Below, in pieces: positions 13,719 to 21,529 of a DNA stretch of 21,557 nucleotides (position 1 is the stretch's first letter; each line of letters opens with the position of its first letter). The notes beneath the pieces are model-generated. The model worked only from the letters and a program-made list of their open reading frames with translations, was not told where the DNA came from and searched no databases. A program made the position numbers and the translations under genes. Source of the stretch: Thiotrichaceae bacterium UBA4486. Lineage in GTDB: Bacteria > Pseudomonadota > Gammaproteobacteria > Eutrophobiales > Eutrophobiaceae. The stretch lies in contig DGNS01000009.1 of the NCBI GenBank assembly GCA_002389045.1, positions 265,948-287,504 of the forward strand, given 5' to 3'.

Positions 13719-13754
13719 ATATGTCTGTAAAGGTTTTTTAAATTACAGGCATAT
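13719..13754. promoter_or_regulatory. Inverted repeat between the efflux operon and lptD
   Basis: ATATGTCTGTAA (13719-13730) and TTACAGGCATAT (13743-13754) pair at 11 of 12 positions across a 12-base T/A-rich spacer. It sits in the 297-base divergent gap, about 95 bases before lptD. The symmetry suits a dimeric regulator; a hairpin with a T-rich loop is the other reading. Apart from this and the possible promoter at 13565-13593, I see nothing firm in 13553-13849. Confidence 0.55.
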
Positions 13755-13849
13755 GACCCGCAAAGTTCATAAAAATTTGAAGCAAAAACCATTCTATGCG
13801 ATTTTAGTTCTTTGGTGGAATCTAAAAGCCTCATAATAACAAGCAGACT

Positions 13850-16135
13850 ATGTTCGGGGATCAGGGAAAATACAAACTTGTCACGCTGGTACTTGCGACC
13901 GGCCTCGCCAGTCCGACTTTAATCCACGCCCAGGACAGCGACTGGCCGCTTTGTCCCCGGCCCCTGGACATTCCAGCGCGGCCCATCGTGGAAGAAACTC
14001 TGGGGCCGGAGGATATACATCTGCTGGCCGATGAAGCCGACCTGGTTGAAGGCGGTGTTTCCGAAATGACCGGAAATGTCGAGATCACCCGCGGCCGGCA
14101 ACAGGTTCGAACCGATTATCTGACTTACGATCAGGAGCAGGATACCGCCGATATGCAAGGCAGTATCCACTACTGGGATGATGACGTGTTCCTGCTCAGT
14201 GATGAGGCACACCTTGAATTCGATGATGGTACCGGGGAATTTACCGGTGCAGATTTCCGTATCCAGGATAATCGCGGCCGCGGTTATGCCGACAACCTGT
14301 TCATGGACGTCGGTACCCGGACCGAATTGAAGGGCGCCAGCTATACCACCTGTGATCCGGAAGACAATTTCTGGAAACTCACGGCTACCGAGATCAACCT
14401 GGATCACGTCGAGGAACGCGGCAGCGCCAGGAACGTAACGGTGAGAATCAAGGACATACCGGTGTTCTATACACCCTATATATCGTTTCCCCTCAGTAAA
14501 AAACGAAAATCAGGCTTCCTGACACCCAGCATCGGCAGCACCAACCAGAACGGTATTGATGCCCGCACACCCTATTACTGGAATATTGCCCCGAATATGG
14601 ACGCCACCCTGACGCCGCGACTGCTGAGTAACAGCGGTCTCATGTTGATGGGTGAGTACCGCTACCTGTTCAGCCGCGGCTACGGCCAACTGGACCTTGA
14701 ATACCTGCCCAGTGATGCCGAGCGGGACGACGAGGATCGTCACCTGTTCGGTTACGTCCACGAACAGACTTTCGGCCGGACCGGCGAACTCTTCCTGACC
14801 TATAACGATGTCTCCGACAAGGAATTTTTTGAGGATTTCGGCACCAACATTGCGTTGACCAGTATCCGTTTCCTCGAACGCCGGGCCGAGGCCAGTTACC
14901 GCGGCAACTGGTGGAATGCCTCGGTGCTGGTACAAAGCTACCAGAACGTCGACCGCTCGATTCCGCTGACATCCCGGCCGTTTAAACGGCTGCCACGACT
15001 GACATTCAATACCGCTTTGCCGAAGCGCAGCGGCGAGTTTCACTACAACCTCAGATCCGAATTCGTCTATTTCGACCGCACGGACAATGATGTACTGACC
15101 CGGGACGAGGCTGCGGCGCGGCTGGATCTGTATCCTTCCATCAGCTATCCGATTTCCTCCATAGCCGGTTATGTGGAGCCGAAAGTGGGCGTGCGCTACA
15201 CCCAGTACAGCATCAAGGATCCGCTGAGCAGTGATAATTCCAGCCCGTCACGCGTGCAACCGATCCTGAGCCTGGACAGCGGACTGTTCTTCGAACGGGA
15301 TACCAGTCTGTTTTCAAGAGATCTGGTCCAGACCCTGGAACCACGAATTTTCTATTTATACGTGCCGGAAGAATCGCAGGATGATATTCCGATATTTGAT
15401 TCCGGTGTCTTCGATTTTTCCATCGATTCGCTGTTTCGCGAAAACCGCTTCAGTGGCGCGGATCGCCAGAGCGACGCCAACCAGGTCACCTTTGCCCTGA
15501 CTACGCGCTTTATAAACGATCAAACCGGCGCCGAGCTCGGCTATTTAACCCTCGGCCAGATATTTCACCTGAAGGATCGGGACATTACCCTGCCGGGCCG
15601 CCGCGGCGAGGATGAGGATCTCTCGCCGCTGGTCGCGGAAATGCAAACCGTGGTGATTCCGGACTGGCGCATTGGTGCGGAATTCCAGTTTGATACGAAT
15701 AATAACAACACCGACAAGCTGATAGCCCAGCTGCAATACAACCCCGGGGACGGCCGCGTCGTCAACCTCGGCTACCGGGCACGTGATGACCGCAGGCGCA
15801 CGCGGATCTCGGTGTTCGACACCCTGAACAGTGCTGTCGATATCGAACAAACCGACATCTCCTTCCGCTGGCCACTGAACCCCAAGTGGAGTATCGTAGG
15901 GCGCTGGAATTATGCGCTGCCAGAGAACAAATCCATCGAGATTTTCGGCGGCGTTGAATATGAAGACTGCTGTTGGGGCTCACGCCTGGTGGCAAGGCGT
16001 TTTTTGTCTGACATTGAAGGTGATTTTGAAACCGGGATTTTTCTCCAAGTTGAGTTGAAAGGCCTGGCCGGTGTTGGTAAAAAGGCCGCCGAATTTTTGG
16101 AGAAAAACATTCCCGGGTATGAACGTGATTTCTAG
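13850..16135 (+). CDS. lptD: LPS-assembly outer-membrane protein LptD
   Basis: LptD, with the lipoprotein LptE, inserts lipopolysaccharide into the outer leaflet of the outer membrane. The 761 residues have a signal peptide (cut near A27 in LIHAQDS), an N-terminal OstA/beta-jellyroll domain (about 50-180: LVEGGVSEMTGNVEITRGRQQVRTDYL is the LptA-like core; shown here in parts EMTGNVEITRG and VRTDYLTYD), and a large C-terminal beta-barrel rich in aromatic strands. The four disulphide cysteines are all present: C35, C168 and the adjacent C707-C708 (EDCCWGSRL). It is the first gene of lptD-surA-pdxA-rsmA and overlaps surA by 17 bases. No clear Shine-Dalgarno is seen before the ATG. Confidence 0.96.
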   Translation: MFGDQGKYKLVTLVLATGLASPTLIHAQDSDWPLCPRPLDIPARPIVEETLGPEDIHLLADEADLVEGGVSEMTGNVEITRGRQQVRTDYLTYDQEQDTADMQGSIHYWDDDVFLLSDEAHLEFDDGTGEFTGADFRIQDNRGRGYADNLFMDVGTRTELKGASYTTCDPEDNFWKLTATEINLDHVEERGSARNVTVRIKDIPVFYTPYISFPLSKKRKSGFLTPSIGSTNQNGIDARTPYYWNIAPNMDATLTPRLLSNSGLMLMGEYRYLFSRGYGQLDLEYLPSDAERDDEDRHLFGYVHEQTFGRTGELFLTYNDVSDKEFFEDFGTNIALTSIRFLERRAEASYRGNWWNASVLVQSYQNVDRSIPLTSRPFKRLPRLTFNTALPKRSGEFHYNLRSEFVYFDRTDNDVLTRDEAAARLDLYPSISYPISSIAGYVEPKVGVRYTQYSIKDPLSSDNSSPSRVQPILSLDSGLFFERDTSLFSRDLVQTLEPRIFYLYVPEESQDDIPIFDSGVFDFSIDSLFRENRFSGADRQSDANQVTFALTTRFINDQTGAELGYLTLGQIFHLKDRDITLPGRRGEDEDLSPLVAEMQTVVIPDWRIGAEFQFDTNNNNTDKLIAQLQYNPGDGRVVNLGYRARDDRRRTRISVFDTLNSAVDIEQTDISFRWPLNPKWSIVGRWNYALPENKSIEIFGGVEYEDCCWGSRLVARRFLSDIEGDFETGIFLQVELKGLAGVGKKAAEFLEKNIPGYERDF

Positions 16136-17432
16136 ATTGTCTGCAGCAAGCCGTTTTTTCATCGTTCTCGTACTGTTCAACGGCCTTTCCCAGCAAACGG
16201 CCCGCGCTGACATCCCCCTGGATCGTATTGTTGCCATCGTTAACGACGATGTCGTAATGATGAGCGAATTGCAGAATAAAATCCGCACCATCCAGGCCCA
16301 GATGCAACAGGCCAACCGTCAGCCGCCGCCACCCTCGGCACTGGAAAAACAGGTGCTGGATCGCATTATTCTGAACAAATTGCAGTTGCAGACCGCGGAA
16401 CGTGCCGGAATCCAGGTCAGCGAGGATGTGCTCAATCGCGCCATCAGCAATATTGCCGCCGAAAACCAGGTTACGCTGGAGGAATTTCGCAATATCCTCG
16501 AAAGCGACGGCTACAGTTTTGAACAGTTTCGCGAGGATATCCGCAACCAGATCGCCATTACCCAGTTGCGTCAGCGACAAATCGATAATCGCGTGACAGT
16601 AACTGAACGGGAAATCGATAACTTTCTCGCCACGCAGGAACACCAGGGCGAAACCGAAACCCAGTATCATATTGCCCATATCCTGATTACCTCACCGGAA
16701 GACGCCAGCGATGAGGACAGGGAGGCCACCCGTCTGATTGCCGCGAAAGTACTGGAGGACCTGAAATCCGGACATGATTTCGCCGACATGGCCGCAACCG
16801 TATCCGACGGCCAGCAGGCCAGTGACGGCGGCAGCCTCGGCTGGCGCAAGAAAAACCAGATTCCGACCCTGTTCGCGGATTATGTGAACGACATGCAACC
16901 CGGCGACATCAGCGAAATCATCGAGAGTCCCAGCGGCTTTCACATCATCAAGCTGCAGGAAGTTCGCAGCACCGAGCAGTCCATCGTAACCCAGACACGT
17001 GCCCGGCATATTCTCATCCGCACCGACGAGTTGACCAGTGATGACGATGCCCGGGAAAAACTCGAGCAACTTCTCTTTCGTATTGATCAGGGCGAAAACT
17101 TTGACCAGCTGGCCAAGGCTTATTCCGAGGATACACTCAGCGCGCTGGAGGGCGGCGACCTGGGCTGGAATAACCCCGGGGCCCTGGTACCCGAGTTCGA
17201 GGAAGTCACCAATGCCCTGGAAATCAACCAGATCAGTGAACCCTTCAAGACGCCTTTTGGCTGGCATATCGTCGAAGTGACCGGGCGCCGTGAACACGAC
17301 AATACGGAAAACGCGCGACGCACGCAGGCCCGGGACATTATCAAAAAACGCAAAAGCGAGGAAGCCCACGAGAACTGGCTGCGCACCATGCGCCAGGAGG
17401 CCTACGTGCAGTACCGCCTGGATGACTTCTGA
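16119..17432 (+). CDS. surA: Periplasmic chaperone and peptidyl-prolyl isomerase SurA
   Basis: SurA escorts unfolded outer-membrane proteins, including LptD, through the periplasm. The start at 16119 gives a proper signal peptide (cleaved after ARA, residue 30); a longer reading would begin far inside lptD. The 437 residues have the N-terminal chaperone region (about 31-165, opening DIPLDRIVAIVNDDVV), two parvulin domains (about 181-282 with YHIAHILI, and 293-392 with ARHILIR), and the short C-terminal helix. Lengths match E. coli SurA (428). It overlaps lptD by 17 bases and pdxA by 11, so the four-gene operon is tightly packed. GGAG occurs 16 bases upstream, too far to be ideal. Confidence 0.96.
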   Translation: MNVISRLSAASRFFIVLVLFNGLSQQTARADIPLDRIVAIVNDDVVMMSELQNKIRTIQAQMQQANRQPPPPSALEKQVLDRIILNKLQLQTAERAGIQVSEDVLNRAISNIAAENQVTLEEFRNILESDGYSFEQFREDIRNQIAITQLRQRQIDNRVTVTEREIDNFLATQEHQGETETQYHIAHILITSPEDASDEDREATRLIAAKVLEDLKSGHDFADMAATVSDGQQASDGGSLGWRKKNQIPTLFADYVNDMQPGDISEIIESPSGFHIIKLQEVRSTEQSIVTQTRARHILIRTDELTSDDDAREKLEQLLFRIDQGENFDQLAKAYSEDTLSALEGGDLGWNNPGALVPEFEEVTNALEINQISEPFKTPFGWHIVEVTGRREHDNTENARRTQARDIIKKRKSEEAHENWLRTMRQEAYVQYRLDDF

Positions 17433-18468
17433 CCAACCACTATGTCCCCGGCTGGCCGTCACCCCGGGTGAACCGGCAGGAATCGGACCGGATATCACGC
17501 TCATGCTGGCCGGTACATCGCTGGAAACTTCACTTACCGTCATCGCCGATCCGGATCTGTTGCAATCGCGCGCAGAGTTACTGGGGCTCGATGTCTGCGT
17601 GAAAACCGTAACGGCAAATGACATCGATGAACCTGCACCACCCGGGACACTGCATGTCCTGCCGGTCAGCCTGAAAACATCGGTGCAACCCGGGCAGCTT
17701 GATCCCGGCAATGCCGTTTATGTACTGGACACGCTCGACCAGGCCATCGATGGCTGCCTGGCGCAGCGCTTTGATGCCATGGTGACGGGCCCGGTGAGCA
17801 AATCCGTCATTAACGATGCGGGCATTGCCTTCAGTGGCCACACGGAATACCTGGCCGAAAAATGCGCGGCGCCGTTACCGGTCATGATGCTGGCCAACGA
17901 TGCTGTACGCGTGGCCCTGGTGACCACCCACCTGCCCCTTGACGCCGTCACGGCCGCCATCACCGGCGAACGCCTGGAACAGGTTCTAACCATCCTCCAC
18001 CATGACCTGGTGAACCGCTTTGCCATCAAGACGCCACGAATTGCCGTGTGTGGACTCAATCCTCATGCCGGCGAGGACGGCCATCTGGGCAAACAGGAAA
18101 AAACCGTGTTGCAGCCGGTCATCGACAGACTTCGCTTGAGCGGACTGCAAGTTTCGGACCCCATGCCGGCCGATACCGTGTTCACGCCGGATGTCAGGAA
18201 ACACTACGATGTAATCGTGGGCATGTACCACGACCAGGGCTTGCCGGCCCTGAAAGCGCTGGGCTTCGGGGAGACCGTCAACATCACACTGGGTTTGCCC
18301 ATCATCCGCACCTCGGTGGATCACGGCACGGCCCTGGCACTGGCGGGCAGCGGTCAGGCCAGTCCTTCGAGTCTGCGTGCCGCCATCCATGTAGCCATGC
18401 ACATGGTGCAACGTGCCGGTCAACCACGGCGCCCGGCCGGGACGGCGAAACCACGCACCACCTCGTAA
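17422..18468 (+). CDS. pdxA: 4-hydroxythreonine-4-phosphate dehydrogenase PdxA
   Basis: PdxA oxidises 4-phosphohydroxy-L-threonine with NAD(P) in the DXP-dependent route to pyridoxal phosphate (vitamin B6). The 348-residue protein starts MTSDQPLCPRLAVTPGEPAGIGPDI, containing the family N-terminal motif, and continues with GPVSKSVIN and SGHTEYLAE. The three metal-binding histidines are H170 (TTHLPL), H215 (NPHAGE) and H270 (YHDQG). The start at 17422 overlaps the surA stop by 11 bases; a longer reading lies inside surA and would add low-complexity sequence absent from the family. The stop overlaps the rsmA start by one base (TAATG). The order surA-pdxA-rsmA matches E. coli. Confidence 0.96.
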   Translation: MTSDQPLCPRLAVTPGEPAGIGPDITLMLAGTSLETSLTVIADPDLLQSRAELLGLDVCVKTVTANDIDEPAPPGTLHVLPVSLKTSVQPGQLDPGNAVYVLDTLDQAIDGCLAQRFDAMVTGPVSKSVINDAGIAFSGHTEYLAEKCAAPLPVMMLANDAVRVALVTTHLPLDAVTAAITGERLEQVLTILHHDLVNRFAIKTPRIAVCGLNPHAGEDGHLGKQEKTVLQPVIDRLRLSGLQVSDPMPADTVFTPDVRKHYDVIVGMYHDQGLPALKALGFGETVNITLGLPIIRTSVDHGTALALAGSGQASPSSLRAAIHVAMHMVQRAGQPRRPAGTAKPRTTS

Positions 18469-19340
18469 TGGGCCGGCACCATCCCCGCAAGCGGTTCGGC
18501 CAGCATTTTCTCCATGACCGGCGGGTGATTGAGCAACTGATCGGCGTGATTGCCCCGGCCAGAGATGAAACACTGATCGAGATCGGCCCCGGCCTGGGCG
18601 CCCTGACCGTGCCGTTGCTGGAACGGCAGGCAAACCTGATCGTTGTTGAACTGGACCGCGACCTGATCGCGCACCTGCAAAACCTGAAGATGCGCTATCC
18701 CGGGCTTACTGTCCTGAACCAGGATGCACTGACCCTGGACCTGGCCCGCATTTCTCACCACCCTTCTACTGCGGACGCCGATCCGCTCGCCGTGACGAAC
18801 GCTGGTGAGAAATGCGGGCTGGCGCGGGAGAAGATCCGCATCGTCGGCAACCTGCCGTACAACATTTCCAGTCCGCTGCTGTTTCATTTCATGGACCAGG
18901 GTGAATACATCCGCTCGATGACGTTCATGTTGCAACAGGAAGTCGTGGACCGGATCTGCGCCGAACCGAACCAGAGCGATTACAGCCGCTTGTCCGTGAT
19001 GACCCAGTATTACTGCACTGTCGAAAAACGTTTCAACGTCGATGCCGCCGCGTTTTCACCGCCGCCGAAAGTCATGTCCTCCGTGATCACCCTGGTACCG
19101 AAAACGCCGGAAACGGACATCGATTCCGCCCTCTTTGCCAGTATCGTCAAGCAGGCGTTCAGCCAACGCCGTAAAATTCTGAAAAACAACCTCGGCCAAT
19201 GGCTGGATACTGAAGACTATTTACAACTTGGCATCAGCCCCGGACAGCGGGCCCAGGAACTCACCCTGCAACAGTTCAAGGCGATGACCAGACACATGAT
19301 GAGTAAAGATCAGGCTGATGGTGAACCAGGCTGTGGATAA
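18468..19340 (+). CDS. rsmA: 16S rRNA dimethyladenosine transferase RsmA (KsgA) with a palindromic insertion
   Basis: RsmA dimethylates A1518 and A1519 of 16S rRNA using S-adenosylmethionine, late in 30S assembly. The 290 residues show RKRFGQHFLHD (8-17), the SAM motif IEIGPGLGALT (37-47), VVELD with E61, QDA with D86, and the catalytic GNLPYNIS (127-134). Compared with E. coli KsgA (273 residues), about 20 extra residues lie between QDA and GNLPYN. They coincide with a 74-bp inverted-repeat element (18745-18818) that keeps the frame; without it the protein would be 264 residues, still within the family range. Start ATG overlaps the pdxA stop by one base. The stop codon lies within a DnaA-box sequence. 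Activity is likely retained because all motifs remain. Confidence 0.95.
   Translation: MGRHHPRKRFGQHFLHDRRVIEQLIGVIAPARDETLIEIGPGLGALTVPLLERQANLIVVELDRDLIAHLQNLKMRYPGLTVLNQDALTLDLARISHHPSTADADPLAVTNAGEKCGLAREKIRIVGNLPYNISSPLLFHFMDQGEYIRSMTFMLQQEVVDRICAEPNQSDYSRLSVMTQYYCTVEKRFNVDAAAFSPPPKVMSSVITLVPKTPETDIDSALFASIVKQAFSQRRKILKNNLGQWLDTEDYLQLGISPGQRAQELTLQQFKAMTRHMMSKDQADGEPGCG
18741..18822. mobile_element. Miniature inverted-repeat element inserted in frame in rsmA
   Basis: CCCGCATTTCTCACCA (18745-18760) and TGGTGAGAAATGCGGG (18803-18818) are perfect 16-bp terminal inverted repeats enclosing 42 bases. On each side lies the direct repeat CTGG (18741-18744 and 18819-18822), as expected from a 4-bp target duplication. 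The element plus one duplication is 78 bases, exactly 26 codons, with no stop in the rsmA frame; it encodes residues about 93-118. A smaller hairpin GCGGA/TCCGC (18771-18786) sits inside. No transposase is nearby, so it would be a non-autonomous element. The insertion-sequence family is not identified; 4-bp duplications are known for IS1380 among others. Confidence 0.8.
19332..19340 (-). other. DnaA-box match at the rsmA stop codon
   Basis: TGTGGATAA is the exact complement of the consensus DnaA box TTATCCACA. It includes the TAA stop of rsmA and faces the AT-rich region to its right. A single match could be chance; its neighbours make it worth noting. Confidence 0.4.
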
Positions 19341-19677
19341 GTATGTTAATAAATATTTGTCAACCGTGATATGCAGTGAAAACCATAAATCGTATAGAAA
19401 AATAGATTATTGTTAAATATATTATTATTTTCCATTAATATCAGAAATATATAATAATTTATTATAATAATACCTTGCGAGATATAGCTAAGTATAAACG
19501 CCGTATAGATTATCAACACCGATGTGAATAAATCCTTCGGGAAACAGGCTTAGTGCCGCTGTGAAGTGCTGATGTTTGTTCAGAAAACCTTAAAGTAAGT
19601 GGCCACACACAGGCTCTGCCGCGACGCTCACTTTCGGATATACTGCCCCAATTCCGGGAAAACAAGAACAATCCATC
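19341..19677. other. AT-rich gene-free stretch between rsmA and the TRAP genes
   Basis: No gene is visible in 337 bases. Positions 19341-19500 are far richer in A+T than the rest of the window, with runs such as AAATATATTATTATT (19415-19429) and AAATATATAATAATT (19445-19459), which form a loose direct repeat. The right half returns to normal composition and holds DnaA-box-like motifs at 19510 and 19523, the perfect palindrome GTGGCCAC (19599-19606), and a -10-like TATACT (19639-19644) without a clear -35. In many gammaproteobacteria apaG and apaH follow rsmA; they are absent here. Confidence 0.7.
19510..19531. other. Two DnaA-box-like motifs
   Basis: TTATCAACA (19510-19518) differs from TTATCCACA at one position. 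TGTGAATAA (19523-19531) is the complement of TTATTCACA, which fits the broader consensus TTATNCACA fully. They lie right of the AT-rich block, on the side opposite to the match at 19332. Confidence 0.4.
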
Positions 19678-20214
19678 TTGAGTAAATCCGCCTTTCTCAA
19701 TCGACTCAGAACCTTCGGCATGTTTATCGATGCCAGTGTCGAGCGTTGCGGGCAGGCGACTTCCTGGCTGGTGCTGGTACTGGTGCTACTGGTCGCGTAC
19801 GACGTCGCCATGCGTTACCTGTTCCAGAGCGGCTCGGTGGCCCTGCAGGAAATGGAATGGCACCTGTTCTCGCTGATCTTTCTGCTCGGATCAGCCTACG
19901 CGCTCAGGAACGATGGCCATGTCCGCCTGGATCTGATGTATCACAGCCGGTTCATGAACGACTATCGCCGTGCCTGGGTGAACCTGATCGGCAGCGTGGT
20001 TTTTCTGATCCCCTTCTGCGTGTTGATCATCACCAGCTCCGAAGCTTTCGTCGTACAAGCCTGGCAGTTCAACGAGGGTTCGCCGGATCCCGGCGGCCTG
20101 CCCTGGCGCTGGATACTGAAGTCCGCGGTGCCGCTGGGGTTCGGCCTGTTGCTTCTGCAGGGCATTGCCGAAGCCATTAAAAATCTGTTCATCATCCTGG
20201 ACAACAAATCATGA
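19678..20214 (+). CDS. dctQ: TRAP transporter small permease subunit (DctQ type)
   Basis: This is the small membrane subunit of a tripartite ATP-independent periplasmic transporter, which takes up organic acids or related solutes with sodium or proton gradients. The 178 residues have four hydrophobic segments (about 24-42, 58-76, 101-121, 144-166), with DctQ-like features: VLLVAYDVAMRYLF, EMEWHLFSLIFLLGSAYALRNDGHVRLDL. The likely start is TTG at 19678; an in-frame ATG at 19720 would remove 14 residues and neither has a strong ribosome binding site. It overlaps dctM in ATGA. A possible -10 lies at 19639. Substrate is unknown because the binding protein is not present in the window. Confidence 0.9.
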   Translation: MSKSAFLNRLRTFGMFIDASVERCGQATSWLVLVLVLLVAYDVAMRYLFQSGSVALQEMEWHLFSLIFLLGSAYALRNDGHVRLDLMYHSRFMNDYRRAWVNLIGSVVFLIPFCVLIITSSEAFVVQAWQFNEGSPDPGGLPWRWILKSAVPLGFGLLLLQGIAEAIKNLFIILDNKS

Positions 20215-21524
20215 CGGCCTGGTTGATCGTCATGTTCGCCGTGCTGATCCTGCTGTTGATGCTGGGTTACCCGGTGGCGTTGACGCTGGGCTTTGTCTCC
20301 ATGGTCTTCGGCGGCATTTTCCTCGGGCTGGACTTTTTCAACCTGTTACCACTGCGGATCTGGGGCATCATGACCAACTTTACGTTGCTTGCCGTGCCAC
20401 TGTTCGTGTTCATGGGCATCGTCCTGGAACGGGCCGGACTCGCCGAGGAGCTGCTGGAAACCATGGGCATGTTGTTCGGCCGCATGCGCGGTGGACTGGC
20501 GCTTTCCGTGGTTGTGGTGGGTGCGCTGCTGGCCGCCACCACCGGCGTAGTCGGCGCGACCGTCGTGACCATGGGCGTCATTGCCCTGCCGGCGATGATG
20601 AAACACGCCTATTCACCGCGTCTGGCCACCGGCACCATTGCCGCCGCCGGCACTCTGGGTCAGATCATCCCGCCCAGTATCATTCTGATCCTGCTCGGTG
20701 ATGTCATGGGCGTGCCCGTGGGCCGGCTGTTTGTCGGTGCCGTGGTTCCCGGTCTTATCCTCGTGGGGCTGTTTATTGTCTACGTGGCTATCAAGGCGTG
20801 GCGACACCCCGAAAGCGCTCCCGCCATCTCCAGCGCCCATGTTCAGAACCTCCCCGCGCGGGTGCTGTTTACTTTGATCCCGCCGCTGATCCTGATCACC
20901 GCCGTGCTCGGATCCATTTTCTTCGGTGTGGCTTCACCCACGGAATCCGCGGCCGTCGGTGCCGTCGGCGCTTTGCTGCTGGCCCTGGCCCATCGAAAAC
21001 TGAACCTGGCCAACCTGCGCGAGTCCATGCGCCTGACCACGCGGCTGACCAGCATGGTGTTCCTGATCCTGATCGGGGCCACCGCGTTCGGATTGGTGTT
21101 TCGCGGCATGGGCGGCGACCGGCTGGTGCTCGATGTCATGACCAATCTGCCGGGCGGCGTCTGGGGCTTTCTGGCAATCAGCATGCTGCTGATATTTGTG
21201 CTCGGCTTTTTCCTGGATTTCCTGCAGATCTGTTTTATTGTCGTGCCTATTCTTGCGCCGATTGCCCAGCACCTGCAGATCGACCTGCTCTGGTTTGCCG
21301 TGCTCATCGCGGTGAACCTGCAAACCTCGTTTCTGACACCTCCCTTCGGATTCTCGCTGTTTTACCTGAAAGCCGTAACCCCGGCGGGTATTCGCATCCA
21401 GGATATTTACCACGGCGTGATCCCGTTCGTGATCATCCAGGCGGCCACGATACTGATGATTATCGTATTCCCGTCGCTTGCGGTGTGGCTGCCGGATGTG
21501 CTGGACCGGCTGTATGGACTTTAA
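20211..21524 (+). CDS. dctM: TRAP transporter large permease subunit (DctM type)
   Basis: This is the large transport subunit of the TRAP system, carrying the substrate path across the inner membrane. The 437 residues are almost wholly hydrophobic with about 12 segments, and show family features: LLAVPLFVFMGIVLERAG, GALLAATTGVVGATVVTMG, the IIPPSIILILLG motif after GTLGQ, ASPTESAAVGAVGALLLA, and a C-terminal FLTPPFGFSLFYLKAVTP. The length is normal for DctM. Its start overlaps dctQ by 4 bases (ATGA), so translation is probably coupled. The gene ends 33 bases before the window edge, and a heptamer repeat array begins 5 bases after the stop. The dctP gene may lie beyond the edge. Subfamily substrate cannot be set. 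Confidence 0.95.
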   Translation: MTAWLIVMFAVLILLLMLGYPVALTLGFVSMVFGGIFLGLDFFNLLPLRIWGIMTNFTLLAVPLFVFMGIVLERAGLAEELLETMGMLFGRMRGGLALSVVVVGALLAATTGVVGATVVTMGVIALPAMMKHAYSPRLATGTIAAAGTLGQIIPPSIILILLGDVMGVPVGRLFVGAVVPGLILVGLFIVYVAIKAWRHPESAPAISSAHVQNLPARVLFTLIPPLILITAVLGSIFFGVASPTESAAVGAVGALLLALAHRKLNLANLRESMRLTTRLTSMVFLILIGATAFGLVFRGMGGDRLVLDVMTNLPGGVWGFLAISMLLIFVLGFFLDFLQICFIVVPILAPIAQHLQIDLLWFAVLIAVNLQTSFLTPPFGFSLFYLKAVTPAGIRIQDIYHGVIPFVIIQAATILMIIVFPSLAVWLPDVLDRLYGL

Positions 21525-21529
21525 AAGAA

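Noticed and set aside
19616..19644. Complete sigma-70 promoter for dctQ
   Set aside because: TATACT is a good -10, but the bases 17 upstream (CTGCCG region) do not resemble a -35.
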